Of a stretch of 64,000 nucleotides of DNA, positions 1 to 8,711 are shown in pieces. How positions within the stretch are numbered: position 1 is the first letter of the stretch; every line of letters begins with the position of its first letter. A program made the position numbers and the translations under genes. Source of the stretch: Cupriavidus taiwanensis (GTDB lineage Bacteria > Pseudomonadota > Gammaproteobacteria > Burkholderiales > Burkholderiaceae); NCBI RefSeq assembly GCF_900249755.1, contig NZ_LT976854.1, forward strand, positions 746,574 to 810,573, given 5' to 3'. The notes below the pieces were generated by a model. The model ran no database searches. It saw only the letters and a program-made list of their open reading frames with translations, and was not told the origin of the DNA.

Positions 1-183
1 GAGTTGGCGCAGGGCCGGCCAGCCGCGGAAACCGCCGTGTTGATGCCGGAACCTGCGTTAAAGACGTGGGAAAAGTTGATGCAAAGGCCGGACTTTTCAC
101 GGCAGGCACGAAGGTGCGCCGAGCGCGCGCCAAAGAATGCGCGCGGCTTCCGGCAGGCCGAACCCTTCTTTCTCGAAACGTGA
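1..183 (+). CDS. Possible 3' end of an unrecognised gene (partial)
   Basis: A reading frame is open from the first base to a TGA at 181-183, giving about 60 residues with GC-rich third positions like real genes here. The tail has a helix-like stretch around LKTWEKLMQRPDF that loosely recalls the last helix of glutathione S-transferases, but this is too short to assign. It could also be a chance open frame in GC-rich DNA. If real, the gene begins outside the window on the left. Confidence 0.3.
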   Translation, partial: ELAQGRPAAETAVLMPEPALKTWEKLMQRPDFSRQARRCAERAPKNARGFRQAEPFFLET

Positions 184-190
184 ATTCACG
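179..190. promoter_or_regulatory. 12-bp perfect palindrome upstream of a Bug gene
   Basis: CGTGAATTCACG is a perfect palindrome about 87 bases before the start of the Bug receptor gene at 277. It may be an operator for a dimeric repressor. No regulator can be assigned, and the site overlaps the stop codon of the possible partial gene on the left. Confidence 0.3.
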
Positions 191-276
191 CCGCCCGCAC
201 GGGCGATCTATCGTCTCTCGACGCCGCACCAGAACCCCATCACAGAAACGTGGCGCGACCATAACAGGAGACGACG

Positions 277-1248
277 ATGAAGCAGGGTTTCAATGGGCTG
301 TGGCTGGCGCTTGGTGTTGCCATCGCGGCGGCGCCGGGCGCAGCGCTGGCGGCATATCCCGACAAGCCGATCCGGCTGATCGTGCCGGCGGCCGCGGGCG
401 GTACCACCGATATTGCATCGCGCCTGGTCGGCAAGCGCATGGGCGAGTTGCTGGGCCAGCCGGTGGTGGTGGAAAACCGTGCCGGCGGAGGCGGCATCAT
501 CGGCGCGCAGGCGCTCAGGCAGTCTGCCGCCGACGGCTATACCCTGATGATGGGCAATATCGGGCCCAATGCCATCAACTACAGCCTGTACCGGCAACTG
601 CCTTACCGCGCCGAGGACTTCGCGCCGATCACCATGGTGGTGTCGGTGCCCAATGTCCTGGTGGTCAATGCCAACGTGCCGGCCCGTAGCGTGGCCGAAC
701 TGGTCGCGCTGGCCAGGGCGCAGCCCGGCAAGTATTCCTTTGCTTCCTCGGGCACGGGCCAGTCGGTCCACCTTTGCGGCGAGCTGTTCCGCAAGCGCAC
801 CGGCACTGACCTTATCCACGTTCCCTACAAGGGTGCGGCACCCGCCGTGGCCGACCTGGTGGCGGGACAGGTCACCATGATGGTGGACAACCTGCCCAGT
901 TCGCTGCCGCATATCCGCTCGGGCAAGCTGCGCGCGCTGGCCGTGACCAGCGCCAGCCGCGTGCCCGAGCTGCCCGAGGTGCCCACCATGAAGGAAGCCG
1001 GCGTGAACGACTTCCAGGTGACGGCATGGTTTGGCCTGGTCGCGCCGGCCGGCACGCCGCCGGAGGTGATCGACCGGCTGCAGAAGACCGTCGCCGGCAT
1101 CCTGGGCGAGCCGGAGATCAAGGCAAGGCTGGCGGATTTGGGCGGCGTCCCGGGCGGCGATAGCCCCGACCATTTCGGCAGCTTTATCAAGAGCGAGCGC
1201 GAGCGCTGGGCGCGGGTGGTCAAGGACACCGGTATTCCGCAGCAATGA
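277..1248 (+). CDS. Bug-family (TctC-like) periplasmic substrate-binding protein
   Basis: This 323-residue protein is a tripartite tricarboxylate receptor of the Bug family, which binds carboxylates or related small molecules in the periplasm. It has a signal peptide of about 25 residues ending in ALA, followed by the family opening YPDKPIRLIVP and the glycine-rich AAGGTTD loop. The central VPYKGAAPAV segment and the length are typical. The ATG follows an AGGAGACGACG ribosome-binding site. No TctA/TctB membrane genes lie nearby, as is usual for orphan Bug receptors. An AraC regulator follows 60 bases downstream. The ligand cannot be read from sequence. Confidence 0.92.
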   Translation: MKQGFNGLWLALGVAIAAAPGAALAAYPDKPIRLIVPAAAGGTTDIASRLVGKRMGELLGQPVVVENRAGGGGIIGAQALRQSAADGYTLMMGNIGPNAINYSLYRQLPYRAEDFAPITMVVSVPNVLVVNANVPARSVAELVALARAQPGKYSFASSGTGQSVHLCGELFRKRTGTDLIHVPYKGAAPAVADLVAGQVTMMVDNLPSSLPHIRSGKLRALAVTSASRVPELPEVPTMKEAGVNDFQVTAWFGLVAPAGTPPEVIDRLQKTVAGILGEPEIKARLADLGGVPGGDSPDHFGSFIKSERERWARVVKDTGIPQQ

Positions 1249-1307
1249 GGCAGCGGTGGCCGGCGGCCGGGCTTGAGCCCGCCCGCCGGGCATGGCAGCA
1301 TACGCCG

Positions 1308-1748
1308 ATGCCTGCCGCGCCCCCCGACACCGTGCTGCGTGACCTGGCCCGCCTGCGCCGGGTCCGCGATCGCATCGACCGCGACTATGCCCAGCCGCTG
1401 GATGTCGAGGCGCTCGCGCGGGGCGTCCATATGTCGGCGGGCCACCTCAGCCGGCAGTTTCGGCTGGCCTATGGCGAGTCGGTCTACGCCTACCTGATGA
1501 CCCGGCGCATCGAGCGCGCCATGGCGCTGCTGCGCCGCGGCGACCTGACTGTGACCGAGGTCTGCTTCGAGGTCGGGTGCTCGTCGCTGGGATCATTCAG
1601 TTCCCGGTTCACCGAGCTGGTGGGCGTCTCGCCCAGCATTTACCGGCGGGATTGCGCGCGCGAGGCCGAGGGCATCCCGTCCTGTATCGCCAGGCAGGTC
1701 ACGCGACCGATCAGGAATCGAGAAGCGCCGGAAACGTTGCCCGAATAG
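1308..1748 (+). CDS. AraC-family transcriptional regulator (HTH-only type)
   Basis: A small regulator of about 146 residues made almost wholly of the AraC/XylS DNA-binding domain. The first helix-turn-helix lies around LDVEALARGVHMSAGHLSRQF and the second around VTEVCFEVGCSSLGSFSSRF, ending in the typical VGVSPSIYRR. There is no effector domain before it. The ATG at 1308 is preferred to one at 1245, which would overlap the Bug gene and add an Arg/Pro-rich stretch unlike the family. Such short AraC proteins often sit directly before a VOC gene, as here, so joint transcription with the gene at 1823 is likely. Confidence 0.85.
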   Translation: MPAAPPDTVLRDLARLRRVRDRIDRDYAQPLDVEALARGVHMSAGHLSRQFRLAYGESVYAYLMTRRIERAMALLRRGDLTVTEVCFEVGCSSLGSFSSRFTELVGVSPSIYRRDCAREAEGIPSCIARQVTRPIRNREAPETLPE

Positions 1749-1822
1749 ACTGATTCCATGACTTCCGGACCAACGCCACCCCGGCGGCGGCCAACGCATC
1801 CCTACCAGCACGGAGACTGATC

Positions 1823-2233
1823 ATGGACCTCACCATTCATTCGACCTTCCTTCCGCATTCCGATCCGGAGGCCTCGCTGGCGTTCTATCGGGACGCCCTC
1901 GACTTCGAAATCCGCAAGGACGTCGCCTTCGGCGAGCACCGCTGGATCACCGTCGGCCCGAAGAACAAGCCCGACACCTCGATCGTGCTGTACCCGCCCA
2001 ACGCGACACCGGGCGTCACGGACGAAGAGAAGCGCACCATCGCCGCGATGATGGCCAAGGGCACCTTCGCCATGCTGCTGCTTGGCGCGAAAGACCTCGA
2101 CGCCGTCTTCCAGCGCCTGCAGGACCGCGACGCCGAGATCGCCCAGGAGCCGACCGACCAGCCTTACGGCGTGCGTGATTTTGCAGTGCGCGATCCGGCG
2201 GGCAACATGATCCGGATCCAGCAGCTCAGGTAA
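1823..2233 (+). CDS. VOC (glyoxalase/bleomycin-resistance) family protein
   Basis: A 136-residue single-chain vicinal-oxygen-chelate protein with two beta-alpha-beta-beta-beta modules. The first starts at IHSTFLPHSDPEASLAFYRDAL. The second ends in the signature VRDFAVRDPAGNMIRIQQL, where a metal ligand normally sits. A strong GGAG ribosome-binding site precedes the ATG. It lies 74 bases after the AraC gene and probably shares its transcript. Substrates of VOC proteins range from glutathione adducts to antibiotics, so no reaction is assigned. Confidence 0.88.
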   Translation: MDLTIHSTFLPHSDPEASLAFYRDALDFEIRKDVAFGEHRWITVGPKNKPDTSIVLYPPNATPGVTDEEKRTIAAMMAKGTFAMLLLGAKDLDAVFQRLQDRDAEIAQEPTDQPYGVRDFAVRDPAGNMIRIQQLR

Positions 2234-2239
2234 GAAGGT

Positions 2240-2256
2240 GCCGGCTTTACGCCGGC
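2240..2256 (+). terminator. Short GC hairpin between convergent genes
   Basis: GCCGGC-TTTAC-GCCGGC forms a perfect 6-bp stem 7 bases past the VOC stop codon and before the end of the convergent Bug gene. No T-run follows on either strand, so it is only a weak terminator candidate. Confidence 0.3.
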
Positions 2257-2293
2257 CCCGGGCTTGCGCCACACGTCATTGCTTGCGCCCGCG

Positions 2294-3283
2294 TTACTCG
2301 ATGGTGACGTTGCCCTCCTTGACCAGGACCGCGAACTTGCTCGTCTCTTCATTGATGCGCCTGGCAAATGCCTCCGGCGTGCTGGCCATGGACTCCGCGC
2401 CGGCGGCCAGCATGCGCTGCCGGAAGTCGGGTGAATTCACGATCCTGACGATCTCGGCATTCAGGCGGGTGACCACCGGCTTGGGCGTGGCGGCGGGCGC
2501 GAGCACACCGAACCACGTGCCGATGTCGAAGCCCTTGAGTCCGGACTCCTCCATCGTCGGTACGTCGGGCAACGCGCTGGAGCGTTTCGCCGTGGTCACG
2601 GCCAGCGCCTTGAGCTTGCCGCCCTTGATATGAGGCAGCACCGTGGTCAGGGTGTCGAAGGACATGGACACCTGGCCGCCCAGCAGGTCGGTGGTCAGCG
2701 GACCGCTTCCCTTGTACGGAACATGCAGCAGCTTGACGCCGGTGGTCGCCTGGAACTGGGTGCCGATCAGGTGTTGCGCGGTGCCGTTGCCGTTCGAACC
2801 GTACGACAGTTCCGGCGACGCCTTCTTTGCCAGCGCAACCAGTTCCGCGACGTTCTTCGCCGGCGTCTTCGCACTGTTGATGACGAGCACGTTGGGCACC
2901 ATCGCCAGCGTGGAGACCGGGGCCAGATCCTTCTGGAAGCTGTAGGGCAGCTTCTTGTAGACCGATGTGGCGATGGTGTGGTGGACGGCGCCGATCAGCA
3001 GCGTATAGCCATCGGGCTTCGCCTTCACGACATAGTCGGCACCCACGGTGGCACCGGCGCCGGGCCGGTTTTCGACGATCACCGGTTGGCCCAGCGCCTT
3101 CGACAACTGGTCGCCGAGCGCGCGCGCCAGTACGTCGGTGGTGCCGCCCGACGGGAATGGCACCACCAGGCTGATGGGCTTGGCCGGCCAGTCCTGCGCC
3201 ATCGCCGCGGACGCGCCGCAAAGGCTGATGGCGCAGATCGACAGGCCGCCGATGCGGCGGAAAATCTGGTTGAGAGTGCGCAT
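2294..3283 (-). CDS. Bug-family (TctC-like) periplasmic substrate-binding protein, last gene of tartrate/glycerate operon
   Basis: A 329-residue Bug receptor. The signal peptide of about 29 residues ends in AMA before QDWPAKPISLVVPFPSGGTTD, the family's first strand and glycine-rich loop. VPYKGSGP and the C-terminal region are typical. The ATG at 3283 follows a GGAGACA ribosome-binding site. It lies 43 bases downstream of the enolase gene on the same strand, so it is likely co-transcribed with the dehydrogenase, glycerate kinase, pyruvate kinase and enolase. From this context I infer that it binds tartrate, glycerate or a similar hydroxy acid. Confidence 0.92.
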   Translation of the reverse strand: MRTLNQIFRRIGGLSICAISLCGASAAMAQDWPAKPISLVVPFPSGGTTDVLARALGDQLSKALGQPVIVENRPGAGATVGADYVVKAKPDGYTLLIGAVHHTIATSVYKKLPYSFQKDLAPVSTLAMVPNVLVINSAKTPAKNVAELVALAKKASPELSYGSNGNGTAQHLIGTQFQATTGVKLLHVPYKGSGPLTTDLLGGQVSMSFDTLTTVLPHIKGGKLKALAVTTAKRSSALPDVPTMEESGLKGFDIGTWFGVLAPAATPKPVVTRLNAEIVRIVNSPDFRQRMLAAGAESMASTPEAFARRINEETSKFAVLVKEGNVTIE

Positions 3284-3326
3284 GGTTGTCTCCTCTGTTT
3301 GTCGTGGTGGAAGTGGGTGAAGGCGG

Positions 3327-4613
3327 CTATACCGGTACCGGGAACGCCGAGCGGCCTGCAAAGGTGGCTGCGCAGCCGAGTTCCGCCTCGATGCAGAGCA
3401 GCCGGTTGTACTTGGCAACGCGGTCGGAGCGCGACAGCGAGCCGGTCTTGATCTGCGCGGCGGCGGTGCAGACGCTCAGGTCGGCGATGGTCGTGTCTTC
3501 GGTTTCGCCGGAGCGGTGCGAGATCACCGATGCATAGCTTGCCTGCCGCGCCATCTCGATGGCGGCCAGGGTTTCGCTCAGCGTGCCGATCTGGTTCGGC
3601 TTGATCAGGATGGCATTGGCCACGCCGCGGTCGATGCCTTGCTGCAGGATGGCGGTGTTGGTGACGAACAGGTCGTCGCCTACCAGCTGTATGCGGTCGC
3701 CCAGGCGCTCGGTCAGCAGCTTCCAGCCGTGCCAGTCGCCTTCGGCCATGCCGTCTTCGATGGTGACGATCGGGTATTGCGACACCCAGCCGGCCAGCAG
3801 CTCGACCAGGCCGTCGCTGTCGTAGCTGCGGTGCTCTGCGTGCAGCACATAGCGGCCGTCCCGATAGAACTCCGAGCTGGCGACGTCGAGCCCGAGCGCG
3901 ATATCGCGGGCTGCCTGGAAACCGGCAGCGTCGATGGCCTGCATGATGATTTCCAGCGCCTGTTCGTTCGACTTCAGGTCTGGCGCAAAGCCACCCTCGT
4001 CGCCCACGGCCGTGGAAAATCCGCGCTGCTTCAGCAGCGCCCTGAGCGCATGAAAGACTTCCGCGCCCCAGCGCACGGCTTCCGAGAACGACGGTGCGCC
4101 CACGGGCAGGATCATGAATTCCTGCATGTCCACGCTGTTGTCGGCATGCGCGCCACCGTTGACGATATTCATCATCGGCATGGGCAGGCGCATCTGCCGG
4201 TTGCCTTCGCCAATCGAGCGGTAGAGCGGCACACCTGCCGACGCCGCGGCGGCCCGCGCCGACGCCAGCGAGACCGCCAGCAGCGCGTTCGCGCCAAGGC
4301 GCGACTTGTCGTCGGTGCCGTCCAGCCGGATCAGGCACTGATCGATTTCCGCCTGCTCCGAGACGCGCATGCCGGCCAGCGTGCGGGCGATGTCGACGTT
4401 GATATGGCCGACCGCCTTGCGCACGCCCTTGCCGCCATAGCGTCGTGGGTCGCCGTCGCGCAACTCGATGGCCTCGCGCGACCCGGTGGAGGCGCCGGAG
4501 GGTGCCGCGGCAAAGCCTTCGCTGCCATCGGCCAGCAGCACCCGTGCGGCCACGGTGGGATTGCCGCGGGAGTCGAGGACCTCGTAGCCGCGCACTTCCT
4601 GGATCACTGACAT
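3327..4613 (-). CDS. eno: Enolase (phosphopyruvate hydratase), operon paralogue
   Basis: A 428-residue enolase converting 2-phosphoglycerate to phosphoenolpyruvate in the cytoplasm. The full set of active-site features is present: the SGAST mobile loop near residue 40, Mg ligands D243, E286 and D313, the catalytic lysine K338 in LIKPNQIGT, and SHRSGETED near 365. It sits 10 bases downstream of pyruvate kinase in a minus-strand operon with glycerate kinase and a TtuC-type dehydrogenase. It is therefore probably a pathway-dedicated paralogue; the housekeeping enolase usually lies beside pyrG/kdsA, which are absent here. Confidence 0.97.
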   Translation of the reverse strand: MSVIQEVRGYEVLDSRGNPTVAARVLLADGSEGFAAAPSGASTGSREAIELRDGDPRRYGGKGVRKAVGHINVDIARTLAGMRVSEQAEIDQCLIRLDGTDDKSRLGANALLAVSLASARAAAASAGVPLYRSIGEGNRQMRLPMPMMNIVNGGAHADNSVDMQEFMILPVGAPSFSEAVRWGAEVFHALRALLKQRGFSTAVGDEGGFAPDLKSNEQALEIIMQAIDAAGFQAARDIALGLDVASSEFYRDGRYVLHAEHRSYDSDGLVELLAGWVSQYPIVTIEDGMAEGDWHGWKLLTERLGDRIQLVGDDLFVTNTAILQQGIDRGVANAILIKPNQIGTLSETLAAIEMARQASYASVISHRSGETEDTTIADLSVCTAAAQIKTGSLSRSDRVAKYNRLLCIEAELGCAATFAGRSAFPVPV

Positions 4614-4623
4614 ATTGCGTCGC

Positions 4624-6042
4624 TCACTGGACCTGCGCGATGCGCAGCAGATTGGTCGTGCCGGCTACCGTGAAGGGCAGCCCGGCGGAAATCACGATCG
4701 ACTGGCCGCGCTCGCCAAAGCGTTCCCGGACCACGGTCCGGCTCGCCAGCTCGGTCATTTCCAGCACGTCGACGACTTCATGGCACAGCACGGCGTGGAC
4801 GCCCCAGGCAAGCGCCAGCCGGCGCGCCGTGGCCATGCGCGGCGTCATGCCCAGGATCGGCACCTCGGGGCGCTCGCGCGCCATGCGCAGCGCGGAATAG
4901 CCCGAGCTGGTGTAGGCAACCGTCGCCGGCACCCTGAGCAGTCCCGCCACATGGCGCACCGCGTAGCCGATCGCGTCGGCCGCCTCGGCGCGCGGCGGCG
5001 TGTGCGAAGCCTGGATCGCCTCGTGATAGAGCGGATCGGACTCGGTGCGCATGATGATGCCGTTCATCATCTTGACGGCCTCAACGGGGTATCGGCCCGA
5101 GGCCGACTCGGCGGAGAGCATGACGGCATCGGCGCCGTCATAGATGGCCGTGGCCACGTCGGAGGCTTCGGCGCGCGTGGGCACCGGTGCGGCGATCATC
5201 GATTCCAGCATCTGCGTGGCCACGATCACCGGCTTGCCCGCCTTGCGGCAGGCGCGCACGATCTGCTTCTGCAGCGACGGCACTTGCTCGGCGGGCATTT
5301 CCACGCCGAGATCGCCACGTGCGACCATCACCGCGTCGGCTTCGGCCACGATGGCATCCAGGCTCTGGATGGCGGCAGGCTTTTCCAGCTTGGCGACGAT
5401 GCCGGCACGGTCCTGCACGATGGCCTTGATCTCCCGGATGTCTTCGGGGCGCTGCACGAACGACAGCGCAATCCAGTCCACGCCGAGCGCCAGGCCAAAC
5501 TCGAGGTCGCGGCGGTCCTTGTCGGTCATCGCCGAGAGCGGCAGCACCACGCCAGGCACGTTCACGCCCTTGCGATCGGACAGTGCGCCGCCATTGACGA
5601 CCGTGGTCTCGGCGAAGTCGCTGCCGCAACGGTCCACGCGCAGGCGGATCTTGCCGTCGTCGAGCAGCAGCTCGGACCCTTCGCGCAACGCCGCGAAGAT
5701 TTCCGGATGGGGCAGGCTGACGCGGGCAGCGGAACCGGGAACATCCTTGTCCAGGTCCAGCCGGAACGACGCCTCTGCCGCAAGCTGGACCGGCCCCTCG
5801 GCAAACGTGCCGATGCGCAGCTTGGGGCCTTGCAGGTCAAGCAGCACGCCGATAGGGCGGCCGCGTTCCTGCTCGACGGCCCGGATCGTGTCAAGCCGCT
5901 GCCGCTGGTCGTCGTGGCTGCCGTGGCTGAAGTTCAGGCGGAACACATCCGCGCCTGCGTCGAACAGCGCCGCGATGATCTCGGGCGTGGTGCTGGCGGG
6001 CCCCAGCGTGGCCACGATCTTCGCATTGCGAAGGCGTCTCAT
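4624..6042 (-). CDS. pyk: Pyruvate kinase
   Basis: A 472-residue pyruvate kinase making pyruvate and ATP from phosphoenolpyruvate. It begins with the A-domain strand KIVATLGPAS and the FRLNFSHG phosphate loop. It carries KLEKPAAI with the catalytic lysine, then the signature MVARGDLGVE. The C-terminal allosteric domain (about 340-470) is complete. It is 12 bases downstream of the glycerate kinase gene and 10 bases upstream of enolase, so the three are surely co-transcribed. The arrangement converts 2-phosphoglycerate made by the kinase directly into pyruvate. Confidence 0.97.
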   Translation of the reverse strand: MRRLRNAKIVATLGPASTTPEIIAALFDAGADVFRLNFSHGSHDDQRQRLDTIRAVEQERGRPIGVLLDLQGPKLRIGTFAEGPVQLAAEASFRLDLDKDVPGSAARVSLPHPEIFAALREGSELLLDDGKIRLRVDRCGSDFAETTVVNGGALSDRKGVNVPGVVLPLSAMTDKDRRDLEFGLALGVDWIALSFVQRPEDIREIKAIVQDRAGIVAKLEKPAAIQSLDAIVAEADAVMVARGDLGVEMPAEQVPSLQKQIVRACRKAGKPVIVATQMLESMIAAPVPTRAEASDVATAIYDGADAVMLSAESASGRYPVEAVKMMNGIIMRTESDPLYHEAIQASHTPPRAEAADAIGYAVRHVAGLLRVPATVAYTSSGYSALRMARERPEVPILGMTPRMATARRLALAWGVHAVLCHEVVDVLEMTELASRTVVRERFGERGQSIVISAGLPFTVAGTTNLLRIAQVQ

Positions 6043-6054
6043 GGTGATACTCCA

Positions 6055-7326
6055 TCAGGGGGCGATCAGAATCGCGCGGAAATCGTTGACGTTGGTCAGC
6101 GTGGGGCCGGTGATGACGGCATCGCCCAGCGCTTCGAAAAAGCCGTGCCCGTCGTTGTCCGCCAGGGCATCCTGCGGGCGCAGCCCCAGCGCCCAGGCGC
6201 GTTGCAAGGTATCGGGGGTGACGATGGCGCCGGCAATTTCCTCCTGGCCGTCGACACCGTCGGTGTCGCCCGCCAGCGCATGAATGCGCGCGTCGCCGCG
6301 CAGTGCCAGCGCCAGTGCGAGCAGGAACTCCACATTGCGGCCGCCACGTCCCTTGCCCCGCACGGTGACGGTGGTTTCGCCGCCGGACAGCAGCACGCAA
6401 GGGCCGGGGAACAACTGGTGGTTGGCCGATTCGAGGGCCAGCGCGCCGAACACGAGCCCGACGTCGCGCGCCTCGCCTTCGATGGCATCGCCCAGCAGGT
6501 GCACGCGGAATCCCGCCTGCCGCGCGACGCCGGCAGCCGCTTCCAGCGCCATGCGGGGCGTGGCGATCAGGGTGGTGTCGATGCGCGGCAGCCGCGCATC
6601 GCCGGGCTTGATGGTTTCGGCCACGTCGGCTTCGAGCACGCGCATGACATGCGGGGGCAGCTCCAGGCCGTAGCGGCGGGCGATGTCGAGCGCATCCCGG
6701 CGGGTGGTGGGGTCCGGCACCGTGGGGCCCGACGCGATGTCGATCGGGTCATCGCCCGGCACATCGGACAGCAGCAGGTTGCAGACCCGGGCGGGATGGC
6801 ATGCCGCGGCCAGGCGCCCGCCCTTGATTGCCGACAGGTGGCGCCGGACGCAGTTCATCTCCGCGATCGTCGCGCCGGACTTGAGCAACGCGCGATTGAT
6901 GGCCTGCTTGTCCTCGAGCGAAATGCCCGCCAGCGGCAATGGCAGCAGCGAAGACCCGCCGCCGGAGACCAGATTCACCACCAGGTCGTCTTCGCTCAGG
7001 CCGGACACCCGTTCAAGCATGCGGCGCGCGGCGTCGTGCCCGGCGGTATCGGGCACCGGATGCGCGGCCTCCACCACCTCGATGCGCTCGCACGGCACGG
7101 CATAGCCGTAACGCGTGACGACAAGGCCTTCCAGCGCCCACGGCCAGGCGGCTTCGAACGCCTGCGCCATGGCAGCCGATGCCTTTCCGGCACCGATCAC
7201 GATGGTGCGGCCCTTCGGGCGTTCGGGCAGGTGGCGGGCGATGGTCAGCGATGGCTGCGCGGCGGCGACGGCGGCGTCGAACATGCGGCGCAGCAGTGCC
7301 GGGGCTTCGTGTGTCTGGATGTTCAT
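6055..7326 (-). CDS. ttuD: Glycerate 2-kinase (MOFRL/DUF4147 family, TtuD-like)
   Basis: About 423 residues of the glycerate 2-kinase family once annotated as hydroxypyruvate reductase TtuD. The N-terminal domain includes VVIGAGKASAAMA and LVSGGGSSLLPLP. The C-terminal MOFRL domain carries VLLSGGETTVTVRGKGRGGRN and LAGDTDGVDG. The reaction is ATP-dependent phosphorylation of D-glycerate to 2-phosphoglycerate. Two in-frame ATGs lie at 7332 and 7326; a GAGG is 3 and 9 bases away respectively, so 7326 is preferred. It lies between the TtuC-type dehydrogenase and pyruvate kinase, matching tartrate degradation by way of glycerate. Confidence 0.9.
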   Translation of the reverse strand: MNIQTHEAPALLRRMFDAAVAAAQPSLTIARHLPERPKGRTIVIGAGKASAAMAQAFEAAWPWALEGLVVTRYGYAVPCERIEVVEAAHPVPDTAGHDAARRMLERVSGLSEDDLVVNLVSGGGSSLLPLPLAGISLEDKQAINRALLKSGATIAEMNCVRRHLSAIKGGRLAAACHPARVCNLLLSDVPGDDPIDIASGPTVPDPTTRRDALDIARRYGLELPPHVMRVLEADVAETIKPGDARLPRIDTTLIATPRMALEAAAGVARQAGFRVHLLGDAIEGEARDVGLVFGALALESANHQLFPGPCVLLSGGETTVTVRGKGRGGRNVEFLLALALALRGDARIHALAGDTDGVDGQEEIAGAIVTPDTLQRAWALGLRPQDALADNDGHGFFEALGDAVITGPTLTNVNDFRAILIAP

Positions 7327-7452
7327 CGTCATCGACCTCAGTGCGTCAGTCCGGCGTGCGCATCGGCGGCGCGCGCGCCGGCCGCCGGCCCGGTCGGGAC
7401 CGGGGCGCAAAGGTGCGGCAGGGAAGGGCGGGGGCTGAAGGGCCGTCTGCCG

Positions 7453-7494
7453 CCTTACGCGGTTACGCGGCCTTACGCGGCCTTACGCGGCCTT
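7453..7494. repeat. Tandem decanucleotide repeat across the end of ttuC
   Basis: CCTTACGCGG is repeated about four times in tandem, with one copy shortened to 8 bases (TTACGCGG). The repeat covers the last residues and stop codon of the dehydrogenase gene and the start of the spacer to ttuD. On the coding strand each unit carries a TAA, so the stop is duplicated. It could vary in length by replication slippage. Confidence 0.8.
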
Positions 7495-8574
7495 GGGCTG
7501 GCTGCTTGCCGCCAGGAAGTCGCAGACGGCCTTGGTCACGTCGACCGTCTTCGCCTTGCCGCCCAGGTCGCCGGTATGCAGCGCCGGATTGGCGGTCACG
7601 GCTTCGATTGCCGCCATCACGCGTTGCGCGGCGGCGTCCTCGCCCAGGTGTTCGAGCAGCATGACCACCGACCAGAACGTGCCGACCGGGTTGGCCAGGC
7701 CCTTGCCCATGATGTCGAAGGCGGAACCGTGGATCGGCTCGAACATCGACGGATAGCGGCGCTCCGGGTCGATGTTGCCGGTGGGCGCAATGCCCAGGCT
7801 GCCGGCGAGCGCGGCGGCCAGGTCGCTCAGGATATCGGCGTGCAGGTTGGTGGCGACGATGGTGTCGAGCGACTTGGGACGGTTCACCATGCGCGCGGTG
7901 GCGGCGTCGACGAGTTCCTTGTCCCACGTGACATCGGGAAAGTCCTTCGCCACCTGCACCGCGACTTCATCCCACATGACCATGGCATGGCGCTGCGCGT
8001 TGGATTTGGTGATCACCGTCAGCAGCTTGCGCGGACGCGACTGGGCCAGCCTGAACGCGAAGCGCAGGATGCGCTCCACCCCGACCCGCGTCATCATCGA
8101 CACATCGGTGGCTGCCTCGATCGGATGCCCCTGGTGCACGCGGCCGCCAACGCCGGAGTATTCGCCTTCCGAGTTCTCGCGCACGATCACCCAGTTCAGG
8201 TCTTCCGGCGCACAGCGCTTGAGCGGGCCATCGATACCGGGCAGGATGCGCGTCGGACGCACGTTGGCGTACTGGTCGAAGCCCTGGCAGATCTTCAGGC
8301 GCAGCCCCCACAGCGTGATGTGGTCGGGAATCTGGTTGTCGCCGGCGGAGCCGAACAGGATCGCGTCCTTGTCACGCAGCGCATCGAGACCGTCGGCCGG
8401 CATCATCACGCCGTGCTTCCGGTAGTAATCGCCGCCCCAGTCGAAGTTCTCGAACTCGAAGCGAAAGCCGGCGCCATGGGCGGCCAGCGCTTCCATGACC
8501 TCGCGTCCGGCGGGTACGACTTCCTTGCCGATGCCGTCTCCGGGGATGGTTGCGATCCTGTACGTCTTCATCAT
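7483..8574 (-). CDS. ttuC: Tartrate/D-malate dehydrogenase (isocitrate/isopropylmalate dehydrogenase family)
   Basis: About 363 residues of the beta-decarboxylating dehydrogenase family, TtuC/DmlA branch. It opens with MKTYRIATIPGDGIGKEV and has the catalytic ENSEGEYSGVGG segment, the YANVRPTR loop, catalytic lysine and aspartates around DILSDLAAAL, and PIHGSAFDIMGKGLANP. It uses NAD and a divalent metal to oxidise tartrate or D-malate; with meso-tartrate the product is D-glycerate. It heads the minus-strand operon ending in a Bug gene, with a strong AGGAGACGA ribosome-binding site. Two adjacent ATGs at 8574 and 8571 are possible. A divergent LysR gene is its likely regulator. Confidence 0.93.
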   Translation of the reverse strand: MMKTYRIATIPGDGIGKEVVPAGREVMEALAAHGAGFRFEFENFDWGGDYYRKHGVMMPADGLDALRDKDAILFGSAGDNQIPDHITLWGLRLKICQGFDQYANVRPTRILPGIDGPLKRCAPEDLNWVIVRENSEGEYSGVGGRVHQGHPIEAATDVSMMTRVGVERILRFAFRLAQSRPRKLLTVITKSNAQRHAMVMWDEVAVQVAKDFPDVTWDKELVDAATARMVNRPKSLDTIVATNLHADILSDLAAALAGSLGIAPTGNIDPERRYPSMFEPIHGSAFDIMGKGLANPVGTFWSVVMLLEHLGEDAAAQRVMAAIEAVTANPALHTGDLGGKAKTVDVTKAVCDFLAASSQPKAA

Positions 8575-8675
8575 TCGTCTCCTGTCTGGTGTGGAAAATC
8601 CGTTGGGTGCACGGCATCGTTGCCGAGAGCGTTGGACGAATTCTGGTGGGTGGACGAGGTTTTGGATCGGGGCTA

Positions 8676-8696
8676 AAGTTAAACCATTCTTAACTT
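8676..8696. promoter_or_regulatory. LysR-type operator between ttuC operon and its regulator
   Basis: AAGTTAA-N7-TTAACTT is a perfect inverted repeat with 7-base arms in the 137-base divergent spacer. It contains a T-N11-A core of the kind bound by LysR-type regulators and ends 15 bases before the LysR start codon. It is a good candidate for both autoregulation and activation of the divergent ttuC operon. Confidence 0.6.
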
Positions 8697-8711
8697 CAGG
8701 TTTAAGGTGAC

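Noticed and set aside
4615..8676. A 1353-codon open frame on the plus strand opposite pyruvate kinase, glycerate kinase and the dehydrogenase
   Set aside because: It is a GC-driven shadow of three clear minus-strand genes; its translation is His/Arg/Gly-rich with no family features.
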